The notes under the pieces are model-generated. The model worked only from the letters and a program-made list of their open reading frames with translations. It was not told the origin of the DNA and did no database searches. From positions 62,001-126,000 of the forward strand of contig JAEHOE010000083.1 of NCBI GenBank assembly GCA_016858145.1: a stretch of 64,000 nt of DNA, in the 5' to 3' direction. This document shows positions 53,869 through 64,000 of this stretch, in pieces; position 1 is the first letter of the stretch, and every line of letters starts with the position of its first letter. The position numbers and the translations under genes are program-made. Source of the DNA: Edaphochlamys debaryana. Taxonomy: Eukaryota > Chlorophyta > Chlorophyceae > Chlamydomonadales.

Positions 53869-56776
53869 AGTGTGAAAGGGGGTAGCCCCCGATGCAGTGT
53901 GTGTGTGCTCGCCATGGGTTGGCTCGCCCATCCACGATGGGACAGAGCCTTACGGATCGGCCCGAATACCCACCCCTGGTACGAGTTAAAAATAAGCCCG
54001 TGCACGCCACGTCGGCAGAGTCCTCGCGACCAGCACCGCAGAGCAGCACATGGAAAACCTCGCGACCGGTAGACAAGCAGCAAGCAGGAAGCGCGTGGGG
54101 CTCGAGCCTGCTTGAGCGCAAAAGCGACCGAATTGCGACAAAGTCGTCGGGCCGTGACAGCCCTTCAGAGCGACACAATACACATAGAAGAGAGCGAGGA
54201 GAACAAGCCGGGGCGCAGCGCTGCGGCTGGGCACCGAGCGGCTCGCGATTGAAACTGGAGGCACGTCGCGCGACCTGACACCAGCCCCAGCACATCAAGT
54301 ACCAGATCACGCGATACGTAGGCAAGGCGTTGCATGGCAACTTGGGCACCACAAGTCAGGACGCAACCATGCTCCGCCCGCTTGGCAGCGACGCGACCTC
54401 GGGCGACCGCGGCTGGCTCGCGCAGCCATAGTGGTATCAGACCGGGCTACGGGCAGTCGGGCACGCGGCTCCGGACACCACCAACGTGCTCGGTCTCCCC
54501 TTTCCCCCATAGCGGACAGGGTGCCTGGCCGACACGCAGCTCGGGCCCCTAGCATGCTGGCGGACACGCAGGCAGGCACCTTGAACTCGTGGCTTGCTGG
54601 CCGACATGTTGGCACAGCGCGGGCCCCTGCCAGAAAGCCCGATCGACAGAGAAGAGCGGAAGCGTCAAGCCCCGCGCCCCACCCCGCGCGGCACTACGCC
54701 CCGTTGTCTATAATAGCCCCACCCCGCATCCCTCACCTCCCCTGCGCCCGGCCGCACCCCTCACCCTCCCGGCATGCGCCCCCTGTGCCCCTCCGCGCGC
54801 CCTGAGTAGCTAGAGTCAGCACCCTCTGGTCAATCAACCCCCCTTGGCCCTTGCCAGGCACCCCTCACCCTCCCCCACCGCAACCACAGCGCCTCCCCTC
54901 CGACCCCCCGAAGCGTGATCTGGCATGTTCCTAACTTCCTATCAACCCTAAACCCTAAAGGCCCACCGGCTTGTGAACCACCCTCGCCCCCTTGCCCCCC
55001 TGCCCGCTCGCCCGCCGCGCCCCACCCCCCAGCCCCCGCGACCCGCGCCCCTCAGCCTCCCCCCACCCCCCACGCCACCCACCCACCCCGGGGCCCACGC
55101 AAAGCCTGCTTTTGCCCGTCGCGCTCTCGGGGCCCCTTCCGCCCCGCCCCCTCCCCCCCACGCCCCCTGCGCCCCTCGCCCTGTGCCCCCAATCCCGCAA
55201 CCCACCCGAGCTTCCTGTGCCCCTCGCGCGCTCTGTGCCCCCCACGCCCGCCACGCGTCTCATGCCTGCACCCTCCTCGCACCCCTGCCCCTGAGGTTTG
55301 TCGTGTGTCGCTGCTCCCAGTGGATTCGCCCGTCCCACGGCTCATTAGTTGCAGTGCCGTTTCCTGCCCCGCTGGGGGCCTGGGGCTGCGCTCCTTGCTT
55401 GGTTTCCGGGGGCCTGTCTCTGCAAGGGCTGCCTCGTCGTGCAGCGCCCTGGCCCGCCTCCCGGTAGTGTAAGCCTCCGTGTCCCGCTCATGCGCCCGCG
55501 CCCGCGCTGCTGCCTGGGACCATCCGGACGCCTCCGCCGTTGCCCCCACATCGGCCCGGCTACCGTGCACCCCCCAGCCGGACCCCGCACCCGCCGCCGC
55601 TTCACTCCTGGATTCCTACATACACCTCGCCCATGCACCACCACTGGCGGGCGACCGCGCAGCACATGGGAGCCAGGGTTCAGCGCGGCTGTGCGGGTGG
55701 GCGAGCTCAATCTCTGCGAAGTAGAGGGGTGTTTGGTGGCGACGACGTGCAACGCTCGGCCCCAGGATAATGGCGTGCCCAAACGTAAGGCTCAGCCACT
55801 CATGGTCCGGCGGGAAGTGACGCGCCGGCGAGGGTGGGTCGGGGGGAGGAGGGTTCCGATCTACTGTCCAGCTAGCAGCTACTCCAGCGATCTGACGCAG
55901 CCCCACGTGGGCCTTCCCCGTGCGCGAACGCATGGCATGAAGTACATCCTCACCCTTGGGATGCCTGAGCACCACCGACAGCAGGTGGTCGAAGGGTGGC
56001 TCCGGGTGGCACATATCGGCATACTGGCCGTAGCTCGTCGTAGAGGAGGCCTGGGGCATGACTAGCACGGATGCAAGGTATCGGAGAGTGGTCCATGGAT
56101 TGTCAACTGGTCATTGGACAGGACCCATGGAAACCCAAGCCTCATCGGAACTCCCGGTTGATGCGCAAGGCAGTAGCGCCGAGTAGCGCACACGAAGCGT
56201 AGGAAACCGGGTGACACTTTACTCGTGTATGGCAGTGTGTGCTGTGTATGGCAAGGGGTTTTTTCTGGGGGGGGGGGTCGGGCGCGTGGTACCTTTTGTG
56301 GGGGAAGTAGTGTACCCCCCCCTGCCTTGGAGGCATCTTGACATCGTGCACGGCGACGCACCGTGGCGACGATGGGCAACAGTTGCGAGTAGGCCTGGAC
56401 GAGCATGGGAGGGCGGGACGCGGTATCTCGTGAAGTGCGCCATGGGTGCGCGGACTTCGGGGAAGAAGCCGAGGTCCAACGAACGGCCCCAGGATGATGG
56501 CATTCATGCCCCAGAATTTGCAGAGCGTGCTGCCCAAACGTGCGGAGGGGCGAGCGCAGCGCCTGGAGGGGAAAAGTGTACAGCGGGTTCGTGCCGGCTG
56601 TGACCGACAGCTCGCTGGCCCCTGCTAGCAGCTGGCAGGACTCCCCACCTCGTGCATTGCGCCCTGTGACTGCTTTCGCTTGACAGGGATCCACGTCTGA
56701 GCATTGCTGCATCCCTGCCCTGGGCAACACATTGCCGATACTGCTTGTCCTCGCTCAGTCGAAAGACTTTGTAGCT
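53869..56776. other. Long intergenic region: C-rich tract and degenerate copies of MYND-gene upstream sequence
   Basis: No gene is supported in these 2.9 kb. At about 54715-55290 the plus strand is extremely C-rich and G-poor, with a short telomere-like CCCTAAACCCTAAA at 54946-54959. At about 55755-55830 there is a degenerate copy of a sequence also found upstream of both MYND genes. Long minus-strand frames here are by-products of base composition. Confidence 0.5.
56470..56640 (+). repeat. Upstream repeat shared by the two MYND paralogues, copy A
   Basis: This block, about 140-310 bp before the first MYND ATG, resembles 60560-60740, which lies at a similar distance before the second. The longest shared stretches surround GGGGAAAAGTGTAC and GGGTTCGTGCCGGCTGTG, followed by GACAGCTCGCTGGCC. 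A more diverged partial copy lies at 55755-55830. It is part of the tandem duplication that made the gene pair and may include promoter elements. Confidence 0.75.
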
Positions 56777-59700
56777 ATGGCGGCAGCTCAAGCGCAGCCC
56801 GCTGCAGCTGGCCAGGACCCCGTGAAGGCCCTCATGCGCAGTGCCACCCGCATCGTCCTCGCTTTCACGAGTTCGGGCCCCGCCGCGCAGCCGACTGCGG
56901 CAGAGCTGCACGCTGCCTGTGAGCAGGTGGATGCTTGTGGTGCCGCAGGGCTCCGGTCGCTGCTCGAGCGGCCGGCATCGGCGTGCCAGCTGGTCAAGCT
57001 GCTCGCCTGCGCGCTGCGGGGAGCCGACACCGCAGCCGGCGACATCTCGAGGGCGTACCTGGAGCTGGCTCAGAAGCTGGCTGACAGCATGTTTCATTGC
57101 TCGTGGCAAAACAAGCACAAGATCGCGCTCGCCATCCTGCGGACCGGCAGCCTTGAGGCGTGTGGGCGCCTGCTGGTGAGGGCACCGGCGCTCGGGCTGG
57201 ACGTGGTGAAGTGCGTCAAGGTCGCGGAACGGATGCTTCGTATCGTCGGGTTGTCCGGAGACCTCGGCCCTGGCGAGCTGCAGGCTGCCCTGCGCGCCTC
57301 GGGCCTCTTTGAACACGGCGCACGCCTGCTGCTGCTGCACACGGCCAGCGGTGCAGCACCCGCCGCTACCACTGCTAACGGCTCTGCCCCCGAGAGTGGA
57401 CCCTCCGCCGCCGCCGCCGCCGGAACGTCTTCAGGCGGCGCTGGTCCCAGCAATGCCCCCGCGGGCCCTGCCCTCGCTGCCCCCGCCGAGGCAGGCTCCC
57501 CCACCGCCATCCCGCCTTCCGCCGCCGCCGAGCTCAAAGCCCTGGCCTGGGTGCTGGGCCGAGGAATCTGTTATCGCAGGGCAGCCGGCCCCTGGGATAG
57601 CTACGCCGCCACAGTCGCAGCGCTGGCGCGCCTCCGGCTCGCGGATGGGGGCCGCAGCTACGGCCTGCCGCCGCAAGCCGAGGCGGCGGGGTCGGCGGCG
57701 GCGGAAGCAGCTTTCCAGATTGGCGCAGACGATGCCGCGGACCCCTGCCTGGTGCTGAACGCGCTCAAGGCCTGGGCACAGGCATGCCTGGCCCAACCTT
57801 CTGGCTGCGACAAAGACTGCGGCTTTCTGCCCGACGCCGGCCTCTTCCGCCTCGGCCTGCGGGCGGTGGCCGCAAGCCTAGCTCTCGCTGAGCGTGTGGA
57901 GGTGGGCCTCGAGGAAAGGGTGAAGTCGCGGCTAAGTGAGGAGGAGCAACTTGACGCTGAGGAACTTCAAAGACAAATGGACGACGCGAGGTTCGATAGA
58001 CTGGATTCGATAGCGCTGGCGGCTGCCGGCGCAGCTGTGGTCGCCGACGGCGCGCTGACGAGGCTGCTGGCGGCCGCAGAGGGCGCTGTCTCCGGGGGCG
58101 GGTCTCAGCGGCGCCTGGCGGCGTGGTGGGGGGCGGCGGTGGGGGCGGCAGGCGCCGCCGGCAATGCGGCAGGCGGCAATTCGCCGGCATGCTCAATGCT
58201 ACCACGCCCCGGCTGCTGGTCTGCATGGTGGAGCGCTTGACAATGCTGATGCCTGCTGACGGTGAGAGTGGTGTGGCGCAGGTGGGCTCAGGGAGGAGAC
58301 TCGGCAGGCGACAAAGGGCCACACCTGTGAGCAATGCTCTTCGCAGTCACCACTGCACACACCGCATGCCTTCCCCCGTAGGCCCGCTCGGCCCCTCGCC
58401 CCCTCCCGGGCTGGCGGTGGCGCTCTCGGCCGGCGCCCTGCCGGCCCTGGAGCGCCTGCTCCGCCGCACCAACGGAGCCCTCCGCCTCACGGACCCCTGC
58501 CACGGCCTGGGCCCTTCTCGCCCGCCCGCCGCCGCGCTGCTGTCGTGGCCCCGCCTGCGTGTGCTGCTGGCGTACGGCAATGTACGGCAGGCAGCCAGCC
58601 TGGTGGCTACCATTGGCAAGGTCTTGGCTCTACGGCCGGCGGAGCGTGACGGCGCTGGCGGTCCGGGAGACGCCCTCGTGCTTCGGACCCTCGAGGTGGC
58701 CAGCGAGGGGCGGGGGTGGGCCGCGGGGCTTTGCGGCCGTACGCCCGAGCCCGCAGCTGCAGCCGTCAGCAGCGGACCCGGCGGCAGCAGTACGAGCGAC
58801 GGCGGGTCCGCCTCCGCTGCCTTCAGCGCCGCCGATGCTCAGCTGCTGCGGCTGGTGGCGTGGATGCACGCGCGCTGGCTGCCGGCGTGGGCGGCGTGGG
58901 GCAGCGGGGTTGCACGGCGGCTGGCTGTGGTCCCGAAAGAGGAAGCGAGGGCGCTCGTCCCGCACGTGGATGCCGTGCTGGCGGCCCTGTCGTACCCGCT
59001 GGACTGCCTGCCGTACAGCATCGCGGGGGTGGTGCCCATGAGCCAGACTGAGGTGGAGGCGGCAGCAGAGAATATTTCCATTCTCTGGGACCGCGCCCGT
59101 GAGACAAGCAAAGGAGCCGCCCCAGTACCGCGACATATCGTACTCATGCACGAAGCAGCAGCGACGGCGCTGACGGCATTCTGTTGCTCCTTGGCTGCTA
59201 ACGCCATGGCATTGCGGCCGCCGCCAACCACCGCGGAGGCCGCCGCCGAGGCAGCTTCGGTGGCGGCTTGGGGGCAGGTGCTGCTAGGCGGTACGGCACC
59301 CGTCATGGCCTTCCTGTCTGACGTGGCGGCGGCCGCTGACCGCATCAGGCTGGCGACGGCAACCCAAGTTTCAACAGCCCTGACAGCCATGCGTAACCGT
59401 CTGCGCCTGCTGCTCGTGCACTACACCGGACCCACGTGCTCGTACCTCAGCGGCCTGGCGGGTAGCGAGGGCAGGGGCGGGGCAGCAGGCAGCACCCGCA
59501 CACCCCCGCCCCGGCGCCTGCAACCCTTCCTCGACGTCGTCTCCTCTCGCGGCCCCCAGCCCGACCCAGAGCTGGAGGACCTGCTGCTGGAGCTGAGGCG
59601 CGGGCCCGTGGGCGAGGCACGGCCCAGCGGACCGGTGGAGCTGCCACGCATATGTCTAATCCTCCCAAAGGGCATTGAGGAAGTCCCGTCTCTGCTCTGG

Positions 59701-59901
59701 CCCCCGCCGCTGCAAGTATGCGGCAACGGGCTCTGCGGCCGCCTGGAGGGCGACAGCGAGGCGTTTCGTGAGGCGGCGCTGGCTCCGTGCAGCCGCGGCT
59801 GTGGTGTGGCCTGGTTCTGCTGCGCCGAGTGCGAGCGGGCGGCGCTGGGGGAGGGGCACGGCGGGGTGTGCAGGGGAGGAGGCGGGGCGGGGGCCCGGTG
59901 A
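56777..59901 (+). CDS. MYND-finger protein, paralogue A, with a mid-gene frameshift
   Basis: Two exons are expected by comparison with paralogue B: 56777-58261 and 58382-59901. The N-terminal part is helical (VKALMRSATRIVLAFTSSGP, AELHAACEQVDACG, LLERPASACQLVKLLACAL). The C-terminus has a MYND-type zinc finger: VCGNGLCGRL, then APCSRGCGVAWFCC and CAECERAALGEGHGGVC. MYND fingers bind proline-rich peptides and are common in large Volvocales-type families; the role is unknown. Near 58170-58210 paralogue A is 7 nt shorter than B between the shared GCGGCA and the shared CTGGTCTGCATGGTGGAG. The first frame therefore runs to a stop at 58238-58240 (487 residues), while the MYND half lies in another frame. 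No plausible intron repairs this. It may be a pseudogene, two shortened products or a sequence error. The intron 58262-58381 is 120 nt and free of stops. Confidence 0.75.
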
Positions 59902-60883
59902 GCACTGGGGGCCGCTGGGGAGGTATGCGGGTTTGTGGTGCGCGAGGATGTCTTGTGGGGCTTGCATCGGCAGCTGGGAGGACCGGGAGGACAATGACAG
60001 CGTGGGGGTCCCATGCGGTTGAGGTCGGACGACGTACTGGGCCGTACATGGAGCCTGCTGTCTGGCGGACCGGACACGGTGGCGGTGGCGTTGTGCACTT
60101 GTGTAGATGCTAAGGCCGGGGGAGCAGCGCAGACTTGAGGGCAGTGGGGGTACCGAGGCGTCCGTGGGAGGGCTGCCGAGCGGAGCGGGTTGCGCAGTGA
60201 AGACCAGAGGCATGACATGCACACGGGCTACATGCCACCCATATGGCAGACGCAGACGCGTGGGAGAGGGAAAGTCCGTTTGTTGTGGTTGGTAAGGTTG
60301 TAGTGTCGGACGACGGATCTGAACACGGGCAGGGGCGGTTGTTGAGTGGGCCTGTGCCAAGCTGCCCACCCTCGGGTTGGCGTGGACGGGTGGGCGTGCA
60401 GGAGGATTGAACGCTTTGCAAGTTGAGCTTAGTTCTGGCGTCATGGCCTCAACGTGGGAGCACGTAAAGGGAAAGCGTAAGGGACGGGGTTGGAAGACAT
60501 CAGCGGAGCCATCCAGGGGCGGGGTAGGAGGTGGCAGTGGCGGGGACCCCAGAAGCGGGGACTCCGGGCACGACGGGGAGGTCCAACGCACGGCCCTAGG
60601 ATTCTGGTTGCTTGCCCAGACGTCAGGCGCAGCAACTCGTGGTCCGGGGTGGGAGCGCAGCGGCCGGAGGGGAAGGCGGGGGAAAAGTGTACGGCGGGTT
60701 CGTGCCGGCTGTGGCCGACAGCTCGCTGGCCTCTGAAGCAGCAGGAAGCACTTCCCATCTCGTGCATTGCGCCCTGCTGCTGTTGTGCGCTATATATTTC
60801 GAACCGTGCGCAGAGGTCTCTGCCCTCCTGCCGATGCAGCACCGACATAACTTCTTTGTAGCGCAAGGAAGAGTCTTAAAGCT
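59902..60883 (+). promoter_or_regulatory. Spacer and promoter between the MYND paralogues
   Basis: These 982 bp hold the 3' flank of paralogue A and the promoter of B. The block 60560-60740 repeats the upstream sequence of A (56470-56640). A strong TATA-like TATATATT lies at 60791-60798, about 90 bp before the ATG of B. The corresponding place upstream of A has no such box, so the two promoters probably differ. A minus-strand frame at 60441-60866 is antisense to this repeat and not considered real. Confidence 0.55.
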
Positions 60884-63800
60884 ATGGCAGCATCTCACGC
60901 ACAGCCCGCTGCAGCTGGCGAGGACCCCGTGAAGGCCCTCATGCGCAGCGCCGCCCGCATCGTCCTCGCCTTCACAAGTTCGGGCCCCGCAGCTCAGCCC
61001 ACTGCGGCAGAGCTGCACGCTGCTTGTGAGCAGGTGGATACGTGCGTTGCAGCGGGGGTCCGGTCGCTCCTCGAGCGTCCGGCATCGGCGTGCCAGCTGG
61101 TCAAGCTGCTCGCCTGCGCGCTGCGGGGAGCCGACACCGCAGCCGGCGACATCGCGAGGGCGTACCTCGAGCTTGCTCAGAAGCTGGCTGACAGCATTTA
61201 TTATGGCTCGGAGGAGTTCCTGTCCAAGATCGCGCTCGCCATCCTGCGGACTGGCAGCCTCGAGGCGTGTGGCCGCCTGCTGGCGAGGGCGCCAGAGCTC
61301 GGGCTGGACGTTGCATTGTGCGGCACGGTTGCGAGCCAGATACTTGAGATCGTGGGATGCCTCGATGAGTACTATGGCGAGGTGGAGGCTGCCCTGCACG
61401 CCTCGGGCCTCTTCCAGCACGCCGCACGCCTGCTGCTGCTGCGGCCAGCCTCCGCATGTGCCAATGTCGACGGCTCAGTCCGCGGCGTCAGCGGCCCCTC
61501 CGCCTCCGCCGGGCCGTCCTGGGGCGGTTCTGGCCCTAGCAATGCCCCCGCGGGCCCTTCCCCCGCTGCCGCCGCGGAGGAAGGCCCCTCCGCCGCCATC
61601 CCGCCATCCACTGAGCTCGACGCCCTGGCGTGGGTGCTGGGGCAAGATACGTTACATCGCCTCGCACCCGGCCCCTGGCACAGCTACTTCGCCACAGCCG
61701 CAGCCCTAGCAGTGCTTCAGTCCCTGGACGGGGGCCCCATCTACGGCCTCCCGCCGCAAGCCGAGGCGGCGGGAGCGGCGGCGGCTGCAGCGGCCTTCCT
61801 TGCAGACGCAGACGCTGCGGCGGACCCATGGGGGGCTGTGAACTCGCTGCGGGCTTGGGCACAGACATGCATGTACCTAGCGGGTGACGCTGGCTGCGAC
61901 AAAGGCGTCGACGGTTTGCCCTACGGCCTGAGCTTCCTGCCCGATGCCGGCCTCTTCCGCATCGGCCTTCGGGTGGTGGCCGCAAGCCTAGCTCTCGCTG
62001 AGCGTGTGGAGGTGGGGCTCGAGGAGGAGGCGAGGTCGTGGTCAAGCGAGGAGGACCAACGCGACTCTGAGGAGCTACAAAGCAGCATCGACTGCAAGAG
62101 AGCCGTTAGACTGGAGTCGATAGCGCTGGCGGCGGCCGGCGCAGCTGTGGCCGCCGACGGCGCTCTGATTCGGCTGCTGGCAGCCGCAGAAGGCGCTGGG
62201 GGCGGCGGCGGGTCTCAGCGGCGCCTGGCGGCGTGGTGGGGGGCGGCCGTGGGGGCGGCGGGCGCTGCCGGCAATGCGGCAGACTGTCTGGGCTGTACGG
62301 TTCATGGCCTCCGAGACGTCGCAGGCCGGCTTCTGGTCTGCATGGTGGAGCGCTTGACAATGCCGATGCCTACCGACGGTGAGATTGAGGTGGGGCAAGT
62401 GGGCTGGGGGAGGAGACTTGGCAGGCGACAAAGGTCCACAACTCTTAGCAATGCTCTTTGCAGTCACCACTGCACACACCGCATACCTTCCCCTGTAGGC
62501 ACCCTCCCGCCTACGCCCCCGCCCGGGCTGGCGGTGGCGCTCTCGGCCGGCGCCCTCCCGGCCCTGGAGCGCCTGCTCCGCCGCACCAACGGAGCCCTCC
62601 TCCTCGCGGACCCCTGCCCCGTCCTGGGCCCTTTTCGCCAGCCCGCCGCCGCGCTGCTGTCGTGGCCCCGCCTGCGTGTGCTGCTGGCGTACGGCGATGT
62701 ACGGCAGGCGGCCAGCCTGGTGGCTACCATTGGCAAGGTCTTGGCTCTACGGCCGGCGGAGCGTGACGGCGCTGGCGGTCCGGGTGACGCCCTCGTGCTT
62801 CGGACTCTGGAGGTGGCGAGCGAGGGGCGGGCGTGGGCTGCGGCTCTCTGCAGCCGTACGCCCCAGCCCTCTGCTGCGGCCGGCAGCAGCGGGCCCGGCA
62901 GTGGTTCGAGCGACGGCGGGTCCGCCTCCGCTGCCTTCAGCGCCGCCGATGCTCAGCTGCTGCGGCTGGTGGCGTGGATGCACGCGCGCTGGCTGCCGGC
63001 GTGGGCGGCGTGGGGCAGCGGGGTTGCCCGGCGGCTGGCTGCGGCCCCGGAGGAGGGCAGGGAGGCGGTCGTGTGGCACCTCACTGCCGTGCTGGCAGCC
63101 CTGTCGTACCCGCTGGACTGCCTGCCGTACAGCATCGCGGGCGTGGCGGTCACGAGCCAGACTGAGGCGCAGGCGTTGGTAGAGAAGTCGGGCGTACTGA
63201 TGGCCCGCGCCCAAGCGGAAGTTGACGCAGTGACCAAGCCCGGCACCGCTGTAGCCGCTGCCGCCCTCGTCACACGACATGTCCTTCTCATGCACGAAGC
63301 AGCAGCGACGGCGCTGACGGCAGCCTCATGCTCTTTGGCTGCTAACGCCATGGCATTGCGGCCGCCGCCAACCACCGCGGAGGCCGCCGCCGAGGCAGCT
63401 TCGGTGGCGGCGTGGGGACAGGTGCTGCTAGGCGGTACGGCACCCGTCATGGCCTTCCTGTCTGACGTGGCGGCGGCGGCGGCGGACGGCAGGCTGGCGA
63501 CAATCCTGACAGCCATGCGTAACCGTCTGCGGCTGCTGCTCGTGCACTACACCGGGCCCACGTGCTCCTACCTCAGCAGCCTGGCGGAGGGCGGGGGCGG
63601 GGATGCAGGCAGCTCCCGCACGCCCCCGCCCCGGCGCCTGCAGCCCTTCCTCGACGTCGTCTCCTCTCGCGGCCCCCAGCCTGACCCAGAGCTGGAGGAC
63701 CTGCTGCTGGAGCTGAGGCGCGGGCCCGTGGGCGAGGGACGGCCTAGCGGGCCGGTGGAGCTGCCGCGCATCGGTCAAATGCTGCCATCGTGCACCGAGC

Positions 63801-64000
63801 AAGTCCCGTCCCTAATGTACCCTCCGCCTCTGCGGGTGTGCGCCAATGGGCTCTGCGGCCGCCTGGAGGGCGACAGCGAGGCGTTTCGTGAGGCGGCGCT
63901 GTCTCCGTGCAGCCGCGGCTGTGGTGTGGCCTGGTTCTGCTGCGCCGAATGCGAGCGGGCGGCGCTGGGGGAGGGGCACGGCGGGGTGTGCGGGGGAGGA
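60884..64000 (+). CDS. MYND-finger protein, paralogue B, 3'-partial
   Basis: This tandem duplicate of the preceding gene reads open from the ATG at 60884 to the window edge. The two exons are 60884-62378 and 62499-64000 or beyond. The N-terminus (VKALMRSAARIVLAFTSSGP, LLERPASACQLVKLLACAL), the middle (SAADAQLLRLVAWMHARWLP, LAALSYPLDCLPYSIAGV) and the C-terminus (YTGPTCSYLSSLAE, LEDLLLELRRGP) all match paralogue A closely. The window ends inside the MYND finger after CAECERAALGEGHGGVC. The region where A is frameshifted is intact here (NAADCLGCTVHGLRDVAGRL). The intron 62379-62498 is 120 nt, the same length as in A, a multiple of three and free of stops. Similarity to A is high in exon 2 and lower in the Ala/Pro-rich middle of exon 1. 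Confidence 0.82.
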   Translation, partial: MAASHAQPAAAGEDPVKALMRSAARIVLAFTSSGPAAQPTAAELHAACEQVDTCVAAGVRSLLERPASACQLVKLLACALRGADTAAGDIARAYLELAQKLADSIYYGSEEFLSKIALAILRTGSLEACGRLLARAPELGLDVALCGTVASQILEIVGCLDEYYGEVEAALHASGLFQHAARLLLLRPASACANVDGSVRGVSGPSASAGPSWGGSGPSNAPAGPSPAAAAEEGPSAAIPPSTELDALAWVLGQDTLHRLAPGPWHSYFATAAALAVLQSLDGGPIYGLPPQAEAAGAAAAAAAFLADADAAADPWGAVNSLRAWAQTCMYLAGDAGCDKGVDGLPYGLSFLPDAGLFRIGLRVVAASLALAERVEVGLEEEARSWSSEEDQRDSEELQSSIDCKRAVRLESIALAAAGAAVAADGALIRLLAAAEGAGGGGGSQRRLAAWWGAAVGAAGAAGNAADCLGCTVHGLRDVAGRLLVCMVERLTMPMPTDGEIEVGQVGWGRRLGRRQRSTTLSNALCSHHCTHRIPSPVGTLPPTPPPGLAVALSAGALPALERLLRRTNGALLLADPCPVLGPFRQPAAALLSWPRLRVLLAYGDVRQAASLVATIGKVLALRPAERDGAGGPGDALVLRTLEVASEGRAWAAALCSRTPQPSAAAGSSGPGSGSSDGGSASAAFSAADAQLLRLVAWMHARWLPAWAAWGSGVARRLAAAPEEGREAVVWHLTAVLAALSYPLDCLPYSIAGVAVTSQTEAQALVEKSGVLMARAQAEVDAVTKPGTAVAAAALVTRHVLLMHEAAATALTAASCSLAANAMALRPPPTTAEAAAEAASVAAWGQVLLGGTAPVMAFLSDVAAAAADGRLATILTAMRNRLRLLLVHYTGPTCSYLSSLAEGGGGDAGSSRTPPPRRLQPFLDVVSSRGPQPDPELEDLLLELRRGPVGEGRPSGPVELPRIGQMLPSCTEQVPSLMYPPPLRVCANGLCGRLEGDSEAFREAALSPCSRGCGVAWFCCAECERAALGEGHGGVCGGG

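Noticed and set aside
54955..55570. Minus-strand Gly/Arg-rich frames in the C-rich tract
   Set aside because: They arise from skewed base composition and show no conserved peptide or splice structure.
60441..60866. Minus-strand frame similar to a minus-strand frame at 56504-57340
   Set aside because: The similarity only reflects the duplicated upstream block of the MYND genes read in antisense.
1..64000. CRISPR arrays, rRNA genes, integrated virus or bacterial operons
   Set aside because: No regularly spaced direct repeats of CRISPR type, no rRNA-like sequence, no viral hallmark genes; every confident gene is a spliced eukaryotic one.

Overview
The window reads as nuclear DNA of a green alga (Chlorophyta). 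It is very GC-rich, its genes have many introns (mostly about 100-300 nt, nearly all GT-AG), its proteins carry long Ala/Gly/Pro/Glu runs, and the gene types (plant-type rhomboid, SLC35F transporter, tandem MYND proteins, Cu+ P-type ATPase) fit that group. Nothing looks bacterial, organellar or viral. I cannot name the species. All gene models below are my own splice reconstructions; where I say the exons sum to a whole number of codons, I checked it.

Layout. 224-4755 (+): CTP synthase, 5' end outside the window. 5756-8795 (-): a coiled-coil gene built from repeated exon-intron units, with an 888-bp hAT-like non-autonomous transposon (6045-6932, perfect 8-bp target duplication) in its last intron. 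10093-16296 (-): a giant RPP21-like protein, an RNase P/MRP-type zinc ribbon fused to about 1,670 residues of low-complexity sequence that includes a natural (EAAAK)n tract. 16669-19251 (+): GEMIN2, divergent from it. 19817-22114 (+): organelle-type rhomboid protease. 22624-24495 (+): NHL-propeller plus BTB/POZ protein. 25216-25383: an exact extra copy of the last rhomboid exon. 26410-29003 (+): SLC35F-type transporter. 29554-34929 (+): the most striking gene, which joins a P-loop nucleotide-kinase-like domain, an mRNA-capping guanylyltransferase, a T4 Rnl1-like RNA ligase and an F-box in one 1,465-residue model. 35731-39434 (-): UBA/UIM/UBX protein. 39769-48242 (+): Cu+-ATPase with a Cys-rich N-terminus. 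49406-53868 (+): unidentified helical-repeat protein. 56777-59901 and 60884-64000 (+): two tandem MYND-finger paralogues, the first with a frameshift and the second cut by the window edge.

How the genes may relate. Three loci concern RNA metabolism: the RPP21-like protein (tRNA 5' maturation), GEMIN2 (snRNP assembly) and the kinase/capping/ligase fusion (RNA end processing). The first two share a 372-bp divergent promoter. The UBX protein (p97/Cdc48 adaptor) and the Cu+-ATPase share a 334-bp divergent promoter. Otherwise this looks like an ordinary nuclear gene neighbourhood and not an operon-like cluster.

Structural themes: occasional GC-AG introns with the donor AG|GCGAG; several short introns that are multiples of three and free of stops; recent duplications (rhomboid terminal exon, MYND pair with part of its promoter, coiled-coil exon units).
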